From Tetradesmus obliquus (Eukaryota > Chlorophyta > Chlorophyceae > Sphaeropleales > Scenedesmaceae), in NCBI GenBank assembly GCA_030272155.1, contig CP126197.1, forward strand, positions 744,001-808,000: a DNA stretch of 64,000 nucleotides, written 5' to 3'. Both the position numbers and the translations under genes were made by a program. The notes beneath the pieces are model-generated. The model searched no databases. It was not told the DNA's origin and was given only the letters and a program-made list of their open reading frames with translations. This document shows positions 35,280 through 46,163 of the stretch, in pieces (the stretch's first letter is position 1; every line of letters starts with the position of its first letter).

Positions 35280-35967
35280 AGCTGCTGCCGTTAGCCTGCT
35301 GCAGAGGATCCATCAGCTGCCGATACACATCTGCAGATTCTGCTGCCCTGCAGCATTGCACTTTCAGGGCGCTCAGCTGCTGCAGCTGCAGCGGCTGCTG
35401 CTGCTGCTGCTGCTGCTGCAGCAACTGCCCCAGGTACTGTGTCAGCTGTTCTCCTGCAAAGCTTAGTCGTACTGCTCCTGGTGCGTTGGTAGTGCCTTCA
35501 GACACTGTTGCTACATCTATCTTGCCGTGGCCTATGTCAATAGTACAGCCGGACAGCTTGCCTGCTGCAAATTGAGACAGTACTGCTGCATCATGCACAA
35601 AGAGGCCCATGACGTTGAACCGCTCAAACAGCAGCTGCACAAGCTGCTCCCGCTCCGACTTGCCCACAAACATAGGCTCTACAAACAGCACACTGCCTTC
35701 CTCTCCAATCACCCAGCCTAGCTGCTCGTAGAACAGATAGTGCAGCATGGACTCAAGGTGATCCCAGTTTGCTACAGCGCCCCTGTCTATGACCCTGTGC
35801 TGCTGCTGCTGTTGAGTCAACGCGTCCGTGCGAGCGCCTCTGCTGTTGACTGTTACTAAAGAGGGCGTGACCATGCGTGGCTCATGCTCACTAGGCACTT
35901 GAGAGGCATAGCCAGCTTTTATGCTCTCACTGCCTAGGTCTATCACAACTGGGTTTTCCGTGCTCAT
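32569..35967 (-). CDS. ARP7: Actin-related protein 7 (ARP7-like), SWI/SNF subunit
   Basis: Plant ARP7 is a nuclear actin-related subunit of SWI/SNF chromatin-remodelling complexes. Exons 35067-35967, 34203-34333 and 32569-32769 (minus strand) close in phase and give 410 aa. Landmarks are VVIDLGSESIKAGYA at the start, then NWDHLESMLHYLFYEQLGW, LFVEPMFVGKSEREQLVQLL, FNVMGLFVHDAAVLS, SGCTIDIGHGKIDVATV, TEGYQLAEALFDPTLLGHH, VDCIVQSLTD, LICGGGGCIPGLGERVLQ, WIGGAVMAKLV and the actin-type end EYEEVGPSAVHRKC. Arabidopsis ARP7 is about 363 aa; the excess is two Gln/Ala-rich insertions between about residues 180 and 265. The start ATG at 35967 diverges from the methyltransferase start at 36511. Exon 2 and exon 3 are flanked by large arrays of partial copies. 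Confidence 0.9.
32840..33425 (-). repeat. Array of five acceptor-side copies of ARP7 exon 3
   Basis: Copies of the exon start (DMRGQLPNSLVPALCQLPEY) begin at about 32866, 32963, 33112, 33260 and 33422. The functional exon begins at 32769. Intervals are about 97, 97, 149, 148 and 162 bp. Several keep the CAG acceptor. Confidence 0.9.
33775..34150 (-). repeat. Array of donor-side copies of ARP7 exon 2
   Basis: The exon end (IPGLGERVLQ plus donor) recurs near 33780-33820, 33890-33925, 33990-34030 and 34105-34145, downstream of the true donor at 34202. Confidence 0.85.
34385..34695 (-). repeat. Array of acceptor-side copies of ARP7 exon 2
   Basis: The exon start (LVDCIVQSLTDHPDPSLK) recurs near 34393-34455, 34515-34565 and 34625-34690, upstream of the functional exon starting at 34333. 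Confidence 0.85.
34905..34965 (-). repeat. Donor-side copy of ARP7 exon 1
   Basis: A diverged copy of the end of exon 1 (the TEGYQLAEALFDPTLLGHH region) and its flank. The true donor follows 35067. Confidence 0.75.
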
Positions 35968-36510
35968 CTTTGCACTCCAAATTAATCAAGTAACTTAACA
36001 GCTATTAATGGTTGTATTAATGCATCGTATGGGCCTTGATCATGCGAGTACAGTGCGAACAGCGAGCCAGAGGAGATAGGGCGCAGCAATTGTTGGCTGT
36101 CCGATCTGTATGTCTGCTGGGGTGATCCGAAACGCACTTCGAAACCAAGGCATTTCCTAAAGCTTTGGTGTTGCACAGACTGCTGCCACGGTCGTACTGG
36201 CCATGCTGTAGTCATGCTGACTGTCATTGACAGTGTCACTAGGGTCTTGCTGTGGCTGGACCTGGTCGTAGTTCTGAGTTCTGAGCAGGTCACGACTTGA
36301 TGAACAAAGTTGCGGAAGCCGAGGCAGTGCACATGGAAGTTCCAGGCACTGCTGTTCTGGAGAGTACTCAAGCCTGCTGTCAGTGCCCATAACCAGCAGC
36401 AGCAGCAGCAGCAGCAACAGCAGAAGCGTGCTGCCAGCCGCAGCAATAGAAGTAGATCGTCAACAAGGCTTATACATTTGTAGGTTCCACGTACACACAA
36501 GTTGCACCAT
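35968..36510. promoter_or_regulatory. Divergent intergenic region, ARP7 / methyltransferase
   Basis: The two start codons face away from each other across 543 bp, so both promoters and 5' leaders must lie here unless there are further upstream exons. I see no clear TATA box or defined factor site. Placement is by geometry only. Confidence 0.45.
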
Positions 36511-38741
36511 ATGGATGCACAGCTGTCCCTGCAACTGCGCCTGTGGCAGCAACAGCCAGGCAAGCAGGTGGGCCTCACAGAAATTCAGCATCTGAAATCA
36601 GCTATTGCATGAGCCACGTCGCCTGTTGACGCGTTACTTGCAGCTGCTTGGTTATGAGTAAGACAGCGCAGCAACCCTCCTGATCTGCGCACTTGATCAT
36701 ATGTACTTGCATGTGCCAGCTGCCCAGCAACACACAGCTGTGTCCCTGCATACGATCTACCAGCACAGCAACGTGGTGAACCAACTTTCCGGCCCATCAG
36801 CACCAGCAATGATGTGACCATGCTGCCAATTACACGCACAAAACAGGTCCTGGAGGCACTGCTCGCCTGCAGCAGCAGCAGCAACCACAGCAGCAGCAGC
36901 AGTGACGATCACCCCAAACTGGGCCCACATTCCCAGTCGCTGCTGCTGGCAGCACTGGCCAGCCCCTTGAGCCGCGTTCTGCCACCCAATGCACAATACA
37001 TCACACGCCTGGCCAAGCAGCTCATTGCAGCAGCAGAGGGGTCAGGGCAGGAGCTGGGGGAGGCCCTGCTGCAGCTGTACACTGCGCTGCTGCTGGTGGC
37101 AGAGGTGAGATCTGGTGGTAATGTCCCTCTTATAGGACCAGCGATGCATGGTTTTCTTTGGTTGTTTGCTTCTCTGCCAAATGAGCCTGTCACTGCCTCC
37201 CCAGACGGGTGAGGTCCCCTGTGGACTTCTAAATAATGCGAGTACAATCAGAATGGCAGGGCAGCAGCTAGTGGCAGTGCAACTGAGGCATGGCGCAGCA
37301 CTTGCTCAGGCAGCAGTGCATGCACAAAAGTGTGGCGCAACACAGGCACGCATCAGTAGCTGCAGTGCAGCTGGTGACTGCACGCATGATGCTTTTTGCT
37401 GTTGCTTGGTGAACAGCAGCTCCATGCAGCAGCGGAGAGTACCTTCCAGCACTCCTGCATCGTCCTGCTTTGAGCAAACTAATCGTGATACAGTATCGTG
37501 CCGGCTGCTGCTGCTGCTGCTGCCGCTGCTGTGGGCGCAGGATGACGATGCAGTGCCGTGGCGCTACAAGACGTTCTACTACAGCAGCAGCCCCAGCTGG
37601 CACCAGCTTCAGCAGCTGCAGCAGCAGCAGGTTGCAAACTGCCGGGCTGCCTGCCAGCCGTCACAACTCACAGAGCAGCAGCACCACCACATCCATCATC
37701 ATCATCATCAGCAGCAGCAGGATGAAGATGCAGAGGGGTGCAGCGGGCTTGGTATGCCACTGGCGCAGCTGCAGCAGCTGCAGGCCAGGCAGCAGCTGAT
37801 GTCAGAGCTGCTGCTGGCAGCAGGGCAGCTGCAGCTGGAGGACTGCAGCCAGCAGAGCACGCAGCAGCACCGGCAGCAGGCCAACGGCAGCTCACCTCAG
37901 CACCACCGGCAACAGCAACAGCAGCAAGAGAATGGCAGTCCGCCTGAGCAGCAGCACTGCCAGCACGTGCAGGATAAGCAGCAGCAGCAGCAGCAGCAGC
38001 AAGGCAACGGCTGCTCACATGTGCAGCAGCGGCACTGCGCTGGCCTGGTGTCTGTGCACATGAGCGCCAACCTGTTTGAGGGAGGCACGGGCTGCCACAT
38101 GTGGGACGCTGGCTTCCTGCTGGCGGAGTGGCTGCTCAACCACCAAGGCATTATTGCAGGTGTGCGTGTAAGAGCGCGGACGAGCGTGCGTGCGTGTGTG
38201 TAGGAGTGGGTGTGTTTGCACAGCAGTTGCCTGCATACGGGCATGACTCTGATTGTGCTGCGCTGCGCGCCTGCTGCCGCACTGCCCTGTGTCGCCGTAT
38301 GAATCGCTGCCCCGAAAACGTCTTGCACTGTGGCTGCATGCCTGCAGGCAGGACTGTCCTTGAGCTGGGCTGCGGGCCTGGCCTGCTGCTGCACAGTGCT
38401 GCATACCTCAAACATTGCCAACAGTAACTTTGCGCTGGGTTGGCCTGCCTGCAGGCAAGAGTGTCCTTGAGCTGGGCTGCGGGCCCTGCTGCTGCACTGC
38501 AATAATATGCACCGGTACATGTACGCTGCACTGCACTGTCACGGCCTGCAGGCAAGACGGTCATTGAGCTGGGCTGCGGGCCTGGCCTGGTGGCTGCCTG
38601 TACGGCCCGGCTGCAGCCCGCCTGCCTGCTGCTGACCGATGGGGACCCGCGCACGCTGGTCAACTGCAGCAGCAACATGGCGCTGAATGGGCACTGCGTG
38701 AGGCTGCTGGGCAGCTGGCAGCAGGGCACGCAGCTGCTGGC

Positions 38742-38789
<48 letters not shown>

Positions 38790-39564
38790 AGGTGTTGTAG
38801 AGCAAAACAGCCAGGTCGGTTGAGCGGGTTGCTGCCCCTGCTGCTGTACACACCTGCGGTTGTGGTGCTGTGCAAGTGCTGCAGCTGTGCATGCTGTTGC
38901 ATCGGGATGCAGTTGGGGTCACAGCAGAGCTGTTGGCACGCGGCAGTCGCGTGGTCATTGTGACATACCAGCAAGGCGCGGTGGCTTGCAAGCCTGCAAG
39001 CCTGATCGTGCTATACATGCAGGTGTGCCATGAGTATGCACAAGCAGAATAATACAGTGATCTTGTTGAGCACTGGCTGGTGGCTGCTGCTGTTTCTGCT
39101 TGCAGGAGCCTGAGCTGCTGGCGTGCCCTTTAGACTGGAGCGCAGATGTGCCAGGGCTGTGTGCAGACGTTATTCTTGGCAGCGATATACTGTATGACCC
39201 AGCAGCAGTGCCCAGCGTAGTGCGGCTGCTGACGCAGCTGCTGGGTGCACACAACGCGCCAGGTGCAGCTGCAGGCAGCAGTGCAGGTGCAGCTGCAATT
39301 TCTGATACAGTGCTGGCCAGGCGAAGGCGTAGCGCTGCTTACCTGTCCACAACCAGGCGACAGGCCAGCACACTTCAGCTGTTTGAAGACTTGGCGAGAG
39401 AGCACAGGCTGCTGGCACAAGAGTTGCCCATGCAGCCCAGCAGCTGGTGTGGAGCAGCAGAGGCAAGGAGCAGTAGTGCTGAACAGCCAGTGATGTTTCA
39501 AGACCTGCCCGCCCTGGATGCTCAGGACAGCAGGTACATCCTCCATCGTGTAACAGCAGTATAA
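36511..39564 (+). CDS. FAM86/EEF2KMT-type protein-lysine methyltransferase
   Basis: This family uses S-adenosylmethionine to methylate a lysine; the characterised member EEF2KMT (FAM86) acts on elongation factor 2. Exons 36511-36567, 36847-37104, 37541-38159, 38552-38814 and 39106-39564 close in phase and give 551 aa. The N-terminal half has the FAM86-like SRVLPPNAQYITRLAKQLI segment, then a long Gln/His-rich insertion (including poly-His near 37695). The catalytic domain shows GGTGCHMWDAGFLLAEWLL, motif I TVIELGCGPGLVAACTARL, LLLTDGDPRTLVNC, the CPLDW motif, DVILGSDILYDPAAVPSVV and AYLSTTRRQASTLQLFEDLA. An in-frame open segment at 38885-39022, with splice sites at both ends, could be an optional exon. 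Two truncated copies of exon 4 lie just upstream of it. Substrate identity is inferred. Confidence 0.85.
38347..38551 (+). repeat. Two acceptor-side copies of the methyltransferase motif I exon
   Basis: Copies of the start of exon 4 (GKTVIELGCGPGL) begin at 38347 and 38455, before the functional 38552. All have CTGCAG acceptors in the same phase. The first reads GRTVLELGCGPGLLLHSAAY and soon stops; the second has a short deletion in the motif and also runs to a stop. Confidence 0.9.
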
Positions 39565-39836
39565 AGACTTTCAGCGCCTTCGATTATGGATTGCACCCCA
39601 AGGCCCTAAACACCGGCTGTTCGTTTGAATGATGGCATCAAGGTTTGCATGTAGCACTTTCACGCACCCGACGCAAAACACATCGTTTGGTGTGGTTCAA
39701 GATTATTGCTTACTGCTGGTCGGGCGTTGCGTCACAAGTCGCGCAAGTCACAGTTCAAACAACCAAGTGCAAAACAGGATCTCAGCTGGTTCTGGCGACC
39801 TTGATCACTACCTGAAAGACATACACGTTCGATCAA

Positions 39837-42800
39837 ATGATGCTGGGCAGCATGCAGGCGCTAGCCAGTTCGCACCGTGTTGCAACTCCCATGGCGCCCA
39901 GCTTTGCTGGGCTTGCTGCTGGTCCACGATCGACCAGGATGGTTCACAGGCGTACCAGCAGGAAAGATATGCACAGCCTGCGCGCAGAGGTGCAGCAAAA
40001 TGCGGGCAGCGGGCTGTGGCTTCCTCCCCAGCGTCCCGAGCGTCGCTCTGTCAAGGCACAAGCAGCAAACAACTTTTCAGCAGCCCAGATCAAGGTCGTT
40101 GGTGTTGGTGGAGGTGGCAGCAACGCCGTGAATCGTATGCTGTCTAGCCAGCTGCAGGGAGTGGAGCTCATGGTCATGAACACAGATGCACAGGTGAGGG
40201 AGCAGTAGCAATGCTAACAAACGTCTGTATCTACGCAGCAACGCCTGCTTGAAACAGCCAGACGTGCACGCTGGCAGCATGGCTGTCAGTGCCAATGTTT
40301 GACTGCAGCGCTACTGCCACTGCTGCAGGCGCTGACATCCAGCCCTCTGCCAGAGAAGTCAAAGCTGCAGATTGGAGGCAAGCTTACTCGTGGTCTGGGT
40401 GCTGGCGGCAACCCAGGCGTGGGACTGGTGCGTGTCCACTAGATGTGGGCTGCCTTGGAAGTTGACTGCTTCGGCATTTGTGCATTTGAAATACATGCAT
40501 GCCTGTCTGCGGAACCCACCGGCAACCTGCGCAATGCGTAGTGTCGCTGCGTGCGCATTAAGCATGGGTTTGCGCGCATGCATACACTGTAAACGTATAC
40601 GCCAAGGGCTCCCTGTTGTATGCAGTGTGCAGCCCATCCATGCACTACGGTGTACTTGACGCAGCAGGCAGCAGGCCTTTCATGCAGGCAGGCAAGCGGC
40701 CATGTCTGCTGTCAAACAACGCATCAATCTCCCTTGCAGCCAAGATGCCCAGTGCTACGGCAGGTTCAGCAAGCTAAGCTCTCCCGTGCTTTGGTTTTCT
40801 TTGCACTTGTTGCATTTGCAGCAAGCTGCGCAGGAGAGCAGGGAGGAGGTGCTCAGGGTGCTGCAGGGTGCAGACATGGTCTTCGTCACGGTGAGTGCTG
40901 CAGGAACAGCCGCAGCAGCAAGTGCAGCAGCAACGGCTCGTACAGCAGCAGCGAGGTGTGGCCTTCATGTGTGGGCGCTTTCGTTCGCTTATGTGCCTTG
41001 ACTGGTCTCCGTTGCGTACATGCATTGGGTCATCAACTGCATGATGTTCTGCGACCTATGCTTGCACTTCCATGGTAGGTTGCACTTGTAGGGCACTGTT
41101 TGGGATGTGCTGTCTCGCAGAAGTTCTTTTACCACCAGTGCTGCTGCTGTTGCCGCAGGCTGGCATGGGTGGCGGCACCGGCAGCGGCGCAGCGCCCGTG
41201 GTGGCTGCTGCTGCGCGTGAGCTGGGCATCCTGACAGTGGGCATTGTGACGCTGCCCTTCACCTTCGAGGGCAGGCAGCGCAAGAACCAGGTGGGCAGCT
41301 CGTTGTTGCCGGTGCTGTTGCATGCATTGCTGTGTGTCTGGGCTATTTGCGGCTTGTTGCACAGGCAGCATCTAGCAGCACAGGCAGCACAAGACCAGGT
41401 GGGCAGCTGGTTTTCGAGTGCTGTTGGTGCTGATGCATGCATTGCGGTGTGTCATGTCACCTTTGGTGCGTTGCACAGGTAGCATTTGGCAGCACAGGCA
41501 GCAGCGCCCGCCCCTTGCTCTGCTTGCATGCTGCACCTTATGCCGCAGTCACATGCGCTGCAGATACCGTTCTGAATTCGTTTGCACTCCATCTTCAACA
41601 CATGTGTCATCTGTGCCTGCAGGCGACCTCAGCAGTGGCAGCGCTGCGTGACTCTGTGGACACACTCATTGTCATCCCCAACGACAGGCTGCTGTCAAGT
41701 GAGTGGGAGCGTCTGTTTTTATTGACCTGGCTGTGTGGCACAGTGCACAGCAGAGCTTGCAGCAGATTGGGCGGCACATGGCAACAACCAGCAGCTGTGG
41801 CTCGAGCCTGGCTGTGCAGCGTTCTGTCCTGCAGGCAGCCTTGATTGCTGGCCTGCTGTGTAGCTGAACCAGCGCCAAGCTCACTTCTCCTGTGCTCGGT
41901 CAGTGAGCAGCTGCAACCACGCACAGCTGGTCTGACTGTGCGCTGCATGCCTACGTGCTGGTGCTGCTGCTGGTTCACCAACAATCTGGTCGTTGTGTGT
42001 CGTCTGCTGCTGCTGCTGCTGCTGCCGCAGCCATGGACCAGAACATTCCCATGACGGAGGCGTTCCGTGTGGCTGATGAGGTGCTGCGCGCCGGAGTGAG
42101 GGGCATCAGCGACATCATCACGGTGCGTGCGGCGCTGCATGTTACATATGTTACGTAACATAAGACGGCAGCAGCAGAAGCAGCAGCGGCAGGAATTAGT
42201 AGTGCTGGCGTGAGGGGCAGCAGCGACATCATCACGGTGTGTGCGACGCTGCATGTTGACGTAACATAAGACGGCAGCAGCAGCAGAGATCAGTAGTGCT
42301 GGCGTGAGGGGCATCAGCGACATCATGGTGCGTACATGCTGCTGGATGCAATGGTTTGTTGTGTCCCCGGCTAGTGCCGCAGCTGGCTGTCACGGCCTGG
42401 AGAGTCCTGTTGTTGGTGATGCAGCTGTTGGTCAGTCGAAGCATTGGCCGGAGGGTATCCACTTGTACTTCAACCCGTCACATCATCATGCCCCCTACGG
42501 CTGCTGCTCCCAGTGACTGACTCTTGTATGTGGCTGCGGTCTCTGCATCTGATGTCTTTGCTGCAGGTGCCTGGCCTGGTGAATGTGGACTTTGCGGATG
42601 TGCGCGCGGTGATGACCAATGCAGGCAGCAGCCTCATGGGCCAGGGCAGGGCCAGCGGGCAGGACAGGTGGGCAGGAGCGGCAGCAGCAGTGCTGTGTAG
42701 AGTCAATGCAACCGATAGGACGAGTTTCACGTGCAAGGCAGTAGAGAGCGCTGCTGGTGAAGCAGATTTGGGATTGGTGGTTGAGCATGCAATGCAAGCA

Positions 42801-44509
42801 TACTCATCAGCAGATGCATTGTGATGCAAGGAGATCAACCACCACATGCTGCCTTGCTGGTGAAGCATGTGTATTGAAAAAGGCTGTTGCCACTTTGTGC
42901 AGCACTGTGCGGCATGCTCAGGTATGTCGTCTTTTGCTTGCCTTCAGTCAGGTGTTCCTTGCCACGCCGAGCTCAACTCACCTGCTTGTTGACCTGTGTT
43001 TGCTGCCTACAAGTTGCCCCCTGCATACGTTGAGCTTCCTCACACTGTGCTGGCTGCAGGGCTGTGCAGGCTGCGCTGGCCGCCACTGCCAGCCCGCTGC
43101 TGGAGGTGGGCATCAACCAGGCCACAGGCATCGTGTGGAACATCACGGGGCCACCAGACATGTCCCTGTTTGAGGTGCGCACATGTTGCTGACAGATCAA
43201 TGACCCACTTGCATATGCTGGAGCAAAGACTTCATCCATGCATGCAGTTCAATCAAGCCACATGTATTGTGTGGAACACCACAGGGCCACCAGACATGTC
43301 CCTTTTCGAGGTGCGCACATCTTGTTGACGGTTTGAGGACTCGTTTGCATAAGCTGGAGCAAAAAAGTTTGTATGCATTCATAAACCTGGCTACTGGCAT
43401 CGTGTGGAACATCACGGGGCCACCAGACATGTCCCTGTTCGAGGTGCGGGCATTTTGTTGACGGTTCGATGACGCACTTGCATATGCTGGAGCAAAGACT
43501 TCATCCATGCATGCAGTTCAATCAGGCCACATGCGTTGTGTGGAACATCACGGGGCCGCCAGACATGTCCCTGTTCGAGGTGCGTTCAGGGGGGTTATTG
43601 GTGGCCGGGCCTTGGCCCTGCATTTGCAGGACCTGATACTCCACCGCTGCAGGGTGATTGCATGTTACACATGCATATGAATCTGCTGCTGCAAGCTTCT
43701 CGTGGTTCAGGCGGGAGCAGCACTTGCAAACGTAGTTTAGTAGTTTATGCATACGCAAAGTCCTTAAACCAGCATTCTACTAGCACAGAACCGTGCAGCA
43801 AAAAATAATTCCTTCTGTGCAGTACTGAACTTTGCAGGTGAACGAGGCCGCCGAGATCATCCACGACCTGGTGGATCCCGATGCCAACCTCATTTGCGCA
43901 ACTTCACACTGACCCATACAAACTTCCCGCTGTGAATTATCAAACCTCCTGCAGGTGAACGAGGCTGCCGAGATCATCTACGACCTGGTCGACCCAGATG
44001 CCAACCTCATCTGCGCAACTTCACACTGATCCACACAAACTTCCTGCTGTGAACTTCCTAACCTCCTGCAGGTGAACGAGGCTGCCGAGATCATCTACGA
44101 CCTTGTGGATCCTGATGCCAACCTCATCTTCGGCGCAGTGGTGGACCCATCCATGCAGGATGAAGTCAGCATCACCCTCATCGCAACAGGCGTGGGGCCA
44201 AAGGACCCTGCCTATGCACAGAGCCTGCACCTCACCCAGCAGGCTGTTGCAGCACCTGCAGCTCCAGCATCCGCATCTTCCCGTGCCACATCACCTGCTG
44301 CAGCTGCAGCGGGGCAGAATGGGAACGGCCACGCGCCCGTGCGGCAGCACATGCCTGCGGAGCAGCAGCAGCAGCAGCAGGCTGCAGCTGGCAGTAGGCC
44401 TAATGTGGTGGTGGAGAGGCCTGCTGCTGCGCAGTCTCGTGTGAGGGCTGATGTGCCCACTGGCGGTGTGGAGATTCCTGCCTTCCTGCGCAGGCTGAAC
44501 AAGAAGTGA
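39837..44509 (+). CDS. FTSZ: Plastid division protein FtsZ (FtsZ2-like)
   Basis: FtsZ is the tubulin-like GTPase that forms the chloroplast division ring. Nine exons close in phase and give 492 aa: 39837-40193, 40329-40427, 40822-40890, 41159-41290, 41623-41698, 42031-42122, 42567-42667, 43060-43174 and 44072-44509. The first ~80 residues are Ser/Arg/Ala-rich, as expected for a transit peptide. The GTPase domain shows [27 protein letters not shown], the tubulin signature [37 protein letters not shown] and VRGISDIIT, followed by [20 protein letters not shown]. The C-terminal subdomain has [20 protein letters not shown] and [14 protein letters not shown] Gln/Ala-rich linker leads to a conserved tail, [13 protein letters not shown]. 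The tail and the [13 protein letters not shown] region favour the FtsZ2 type. Exons 6, 8 and 9 have partial copies. Confidence 0.95.
42187..42332 (+). repeat. Two donor-side copies of FtsZ exon 6
   Basis: The exon end ([11 protein letters not shown] plus flank) recurs with donors near 42238 and 42328, downstream of the true donor at 42123. Confidence 0.85.
43245..43580 (+). repeat. Three donor-side copies of FtsZ exon 8
   Basis: The last ~60 bases of exon 8 ([18 protein letters not shown]) recur with ends at 43310, 43443 and 43579, after the true end at 43174. Intervals are 136, 133 and 136 bp. All three keep the GAG|GTGCG donor context. Confidence 0.95.
43838..44071 (+). repeat. Two acceptor-side copies of FtsZ last exon, each with a stop
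   Basis: Copies start at 43838 and 43955, exactly 117 bp apart, and the functional exon starts 117 bp later at 44072. Each has a TGCAG acceptor and reads VNEAAEII, then [15 protein letters not shown] and TGA. Both are in the same phase as the real exon. Confidence 0.95.
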
Positions 44510-46163
44510 GGGGTGGAGAGGCACCCTGCAGTAGTGCGGGTGGCTGCTAGCGGCTGGTTGCAGCAGTGATGCACAAGGGGAAGTGCAGCATGTTATGTGC
44601 ACTTTATGTATGTGTTGCTGGGTTTGCTGTTGGGCTGCAGCTGCTAACAGGCTGGCAGTGTTTTAGGTACTGTAGGGGTGTATGTATCATGACACATGTT
44701 GGAGGTCTGTCCACATCTTGTGCCATACTGTTAGCACATGTCTAGGTGCGAGTCAAGCGTGGGTGTGTCTGTGCATTCACAGCATTCACAGCAACTGTGT
44801 AGCTGTCGGAGGCTGACGAGCCTTACTGTATAGGCCTGTCAGGTTGTCATAGCGACTGTTCATGCCGTAGCGCGATGTGGTGATGCAAAGCGATGTGATT
44901 AAGCTATTTTGAGCAAGAGTGTGACAGGGCTGGAGTCTGCTTGAATTCAGTGAGCAGCAGATAAGTCTGGGCAGCAGATAAGTCTGGGCAGCAGATAAGG
45001 CGAAGCAGCAGATGAATCTGGGCATCTGGCGGCTTGAGTTGGCCCATGATGAGGGTAGCCACTGCTGTGAGTGCAGGGGTGACAGTGCTACAGGCAGCAG
45101 AGGACATTTCAAGTATGCTGAGCTGTGCAAGGTACCCCAGCCCTGTCTGTGGAAGGCTGCTGTGGTCTATCGTGGATGGACTATTGTGTTGCTGCACTTT
45201 GCAGATGCTGCATCGTTGTGATCGTGACGTTTGCATGTTGCAACCGAGCAACTGTTCGCTTTGCACCCAGTTGCTGTTGAATATGTGTGCGTGCACGCGT
45301 GCAGCTGCACATACCGCTGATGTATCTATGGTTCTGCATCCTAACGCCGTATGCAGCTCACCTTGGCACAGGCGTTGCTTGGTCAACATCACCCGTCTGT
45401 TCATCATGGCATGGCTCGCAGGAGTCCAGAGTTGTGGAACCATGGAACCTTGCAGTAGTGCCTCCTTTTATGCACTTGGTTTGGGGGCGAGCTTTCATGG
45501 GTCGAGGCAGTCACTGGTGTAACTGTGCTGAGTCAGATCGCAGCATGTGCAGCATGTTGAGGTTGTTCAGGTACGCAATGGTGCGCTGAGTGGGTCGCAT
45601 TGTTTCGGCAGCTGTCCAGGCATGCTGGCAGAAGGCCACGCGGCAGGTTGCCATACATTTCAGCCTTTTGTAACAGCTATGTAGTTGTTCTTGTTCAAGT
45701 GCAGCAGTTCGTGTCCTGAACCACACACCATGATGTTGCTGACCAGTCAAGTAGGAGGGAAACCCTAGTCATGGATCTAATCCCAACGTTGATGCCTGTG
45801 CCTGCAGCACATGGTGACATGTTTCATCTACCAACATATTTGCACGTGAGCAGCAGTGTAACTCCAAGATCAGCGCCCTTCATCCAGCTGTTGCTTAGGC
45901 GCCTTCCCAACAGTCGTTCATACTGCAGCTGCTGCTTCCATTCAGCAGCACGGATGTAATTCAACAATAACGCACTCAGGTAACTTGTTAAAGTATATGC
46001 TCGAAGATCCCGCTGACTCTACCAGCCCAGTCCCTCCTGATTCGACACGCTCATGTTGACAATCCGAAGCCTCGTTGATGATCATGCACGATCCTTATAG
46101 TTTTAGGCATATTGCACCATTATCTACTGCCACAGCACCACGCAGTCAAGGCCAGCTTGCACC
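44510..46163. other. Intergenic, no gene recognised
   Basis: About 1.65 kb between FtsZ and the asparaginase gene. Apart from a short tandem repeat (listed separately) I see only short frames without family resemblance. Confidence 0.5.
44954..45023 (+). repeat. Short tandem repeat, ~16-bp units
   Basis: Units of GCAGCAGATAAGTCTG recur head to tail about three times, followed by two diverged units. Confidence 0.85.

Noticed and set aside
43245-44071. Regularly spaced exon copies as a CRISPR or satellite array
   Set aside because: The repeated parts are recognisable coding exon edges with splice sites, and the intervening sequence is intron that is duplicated too.
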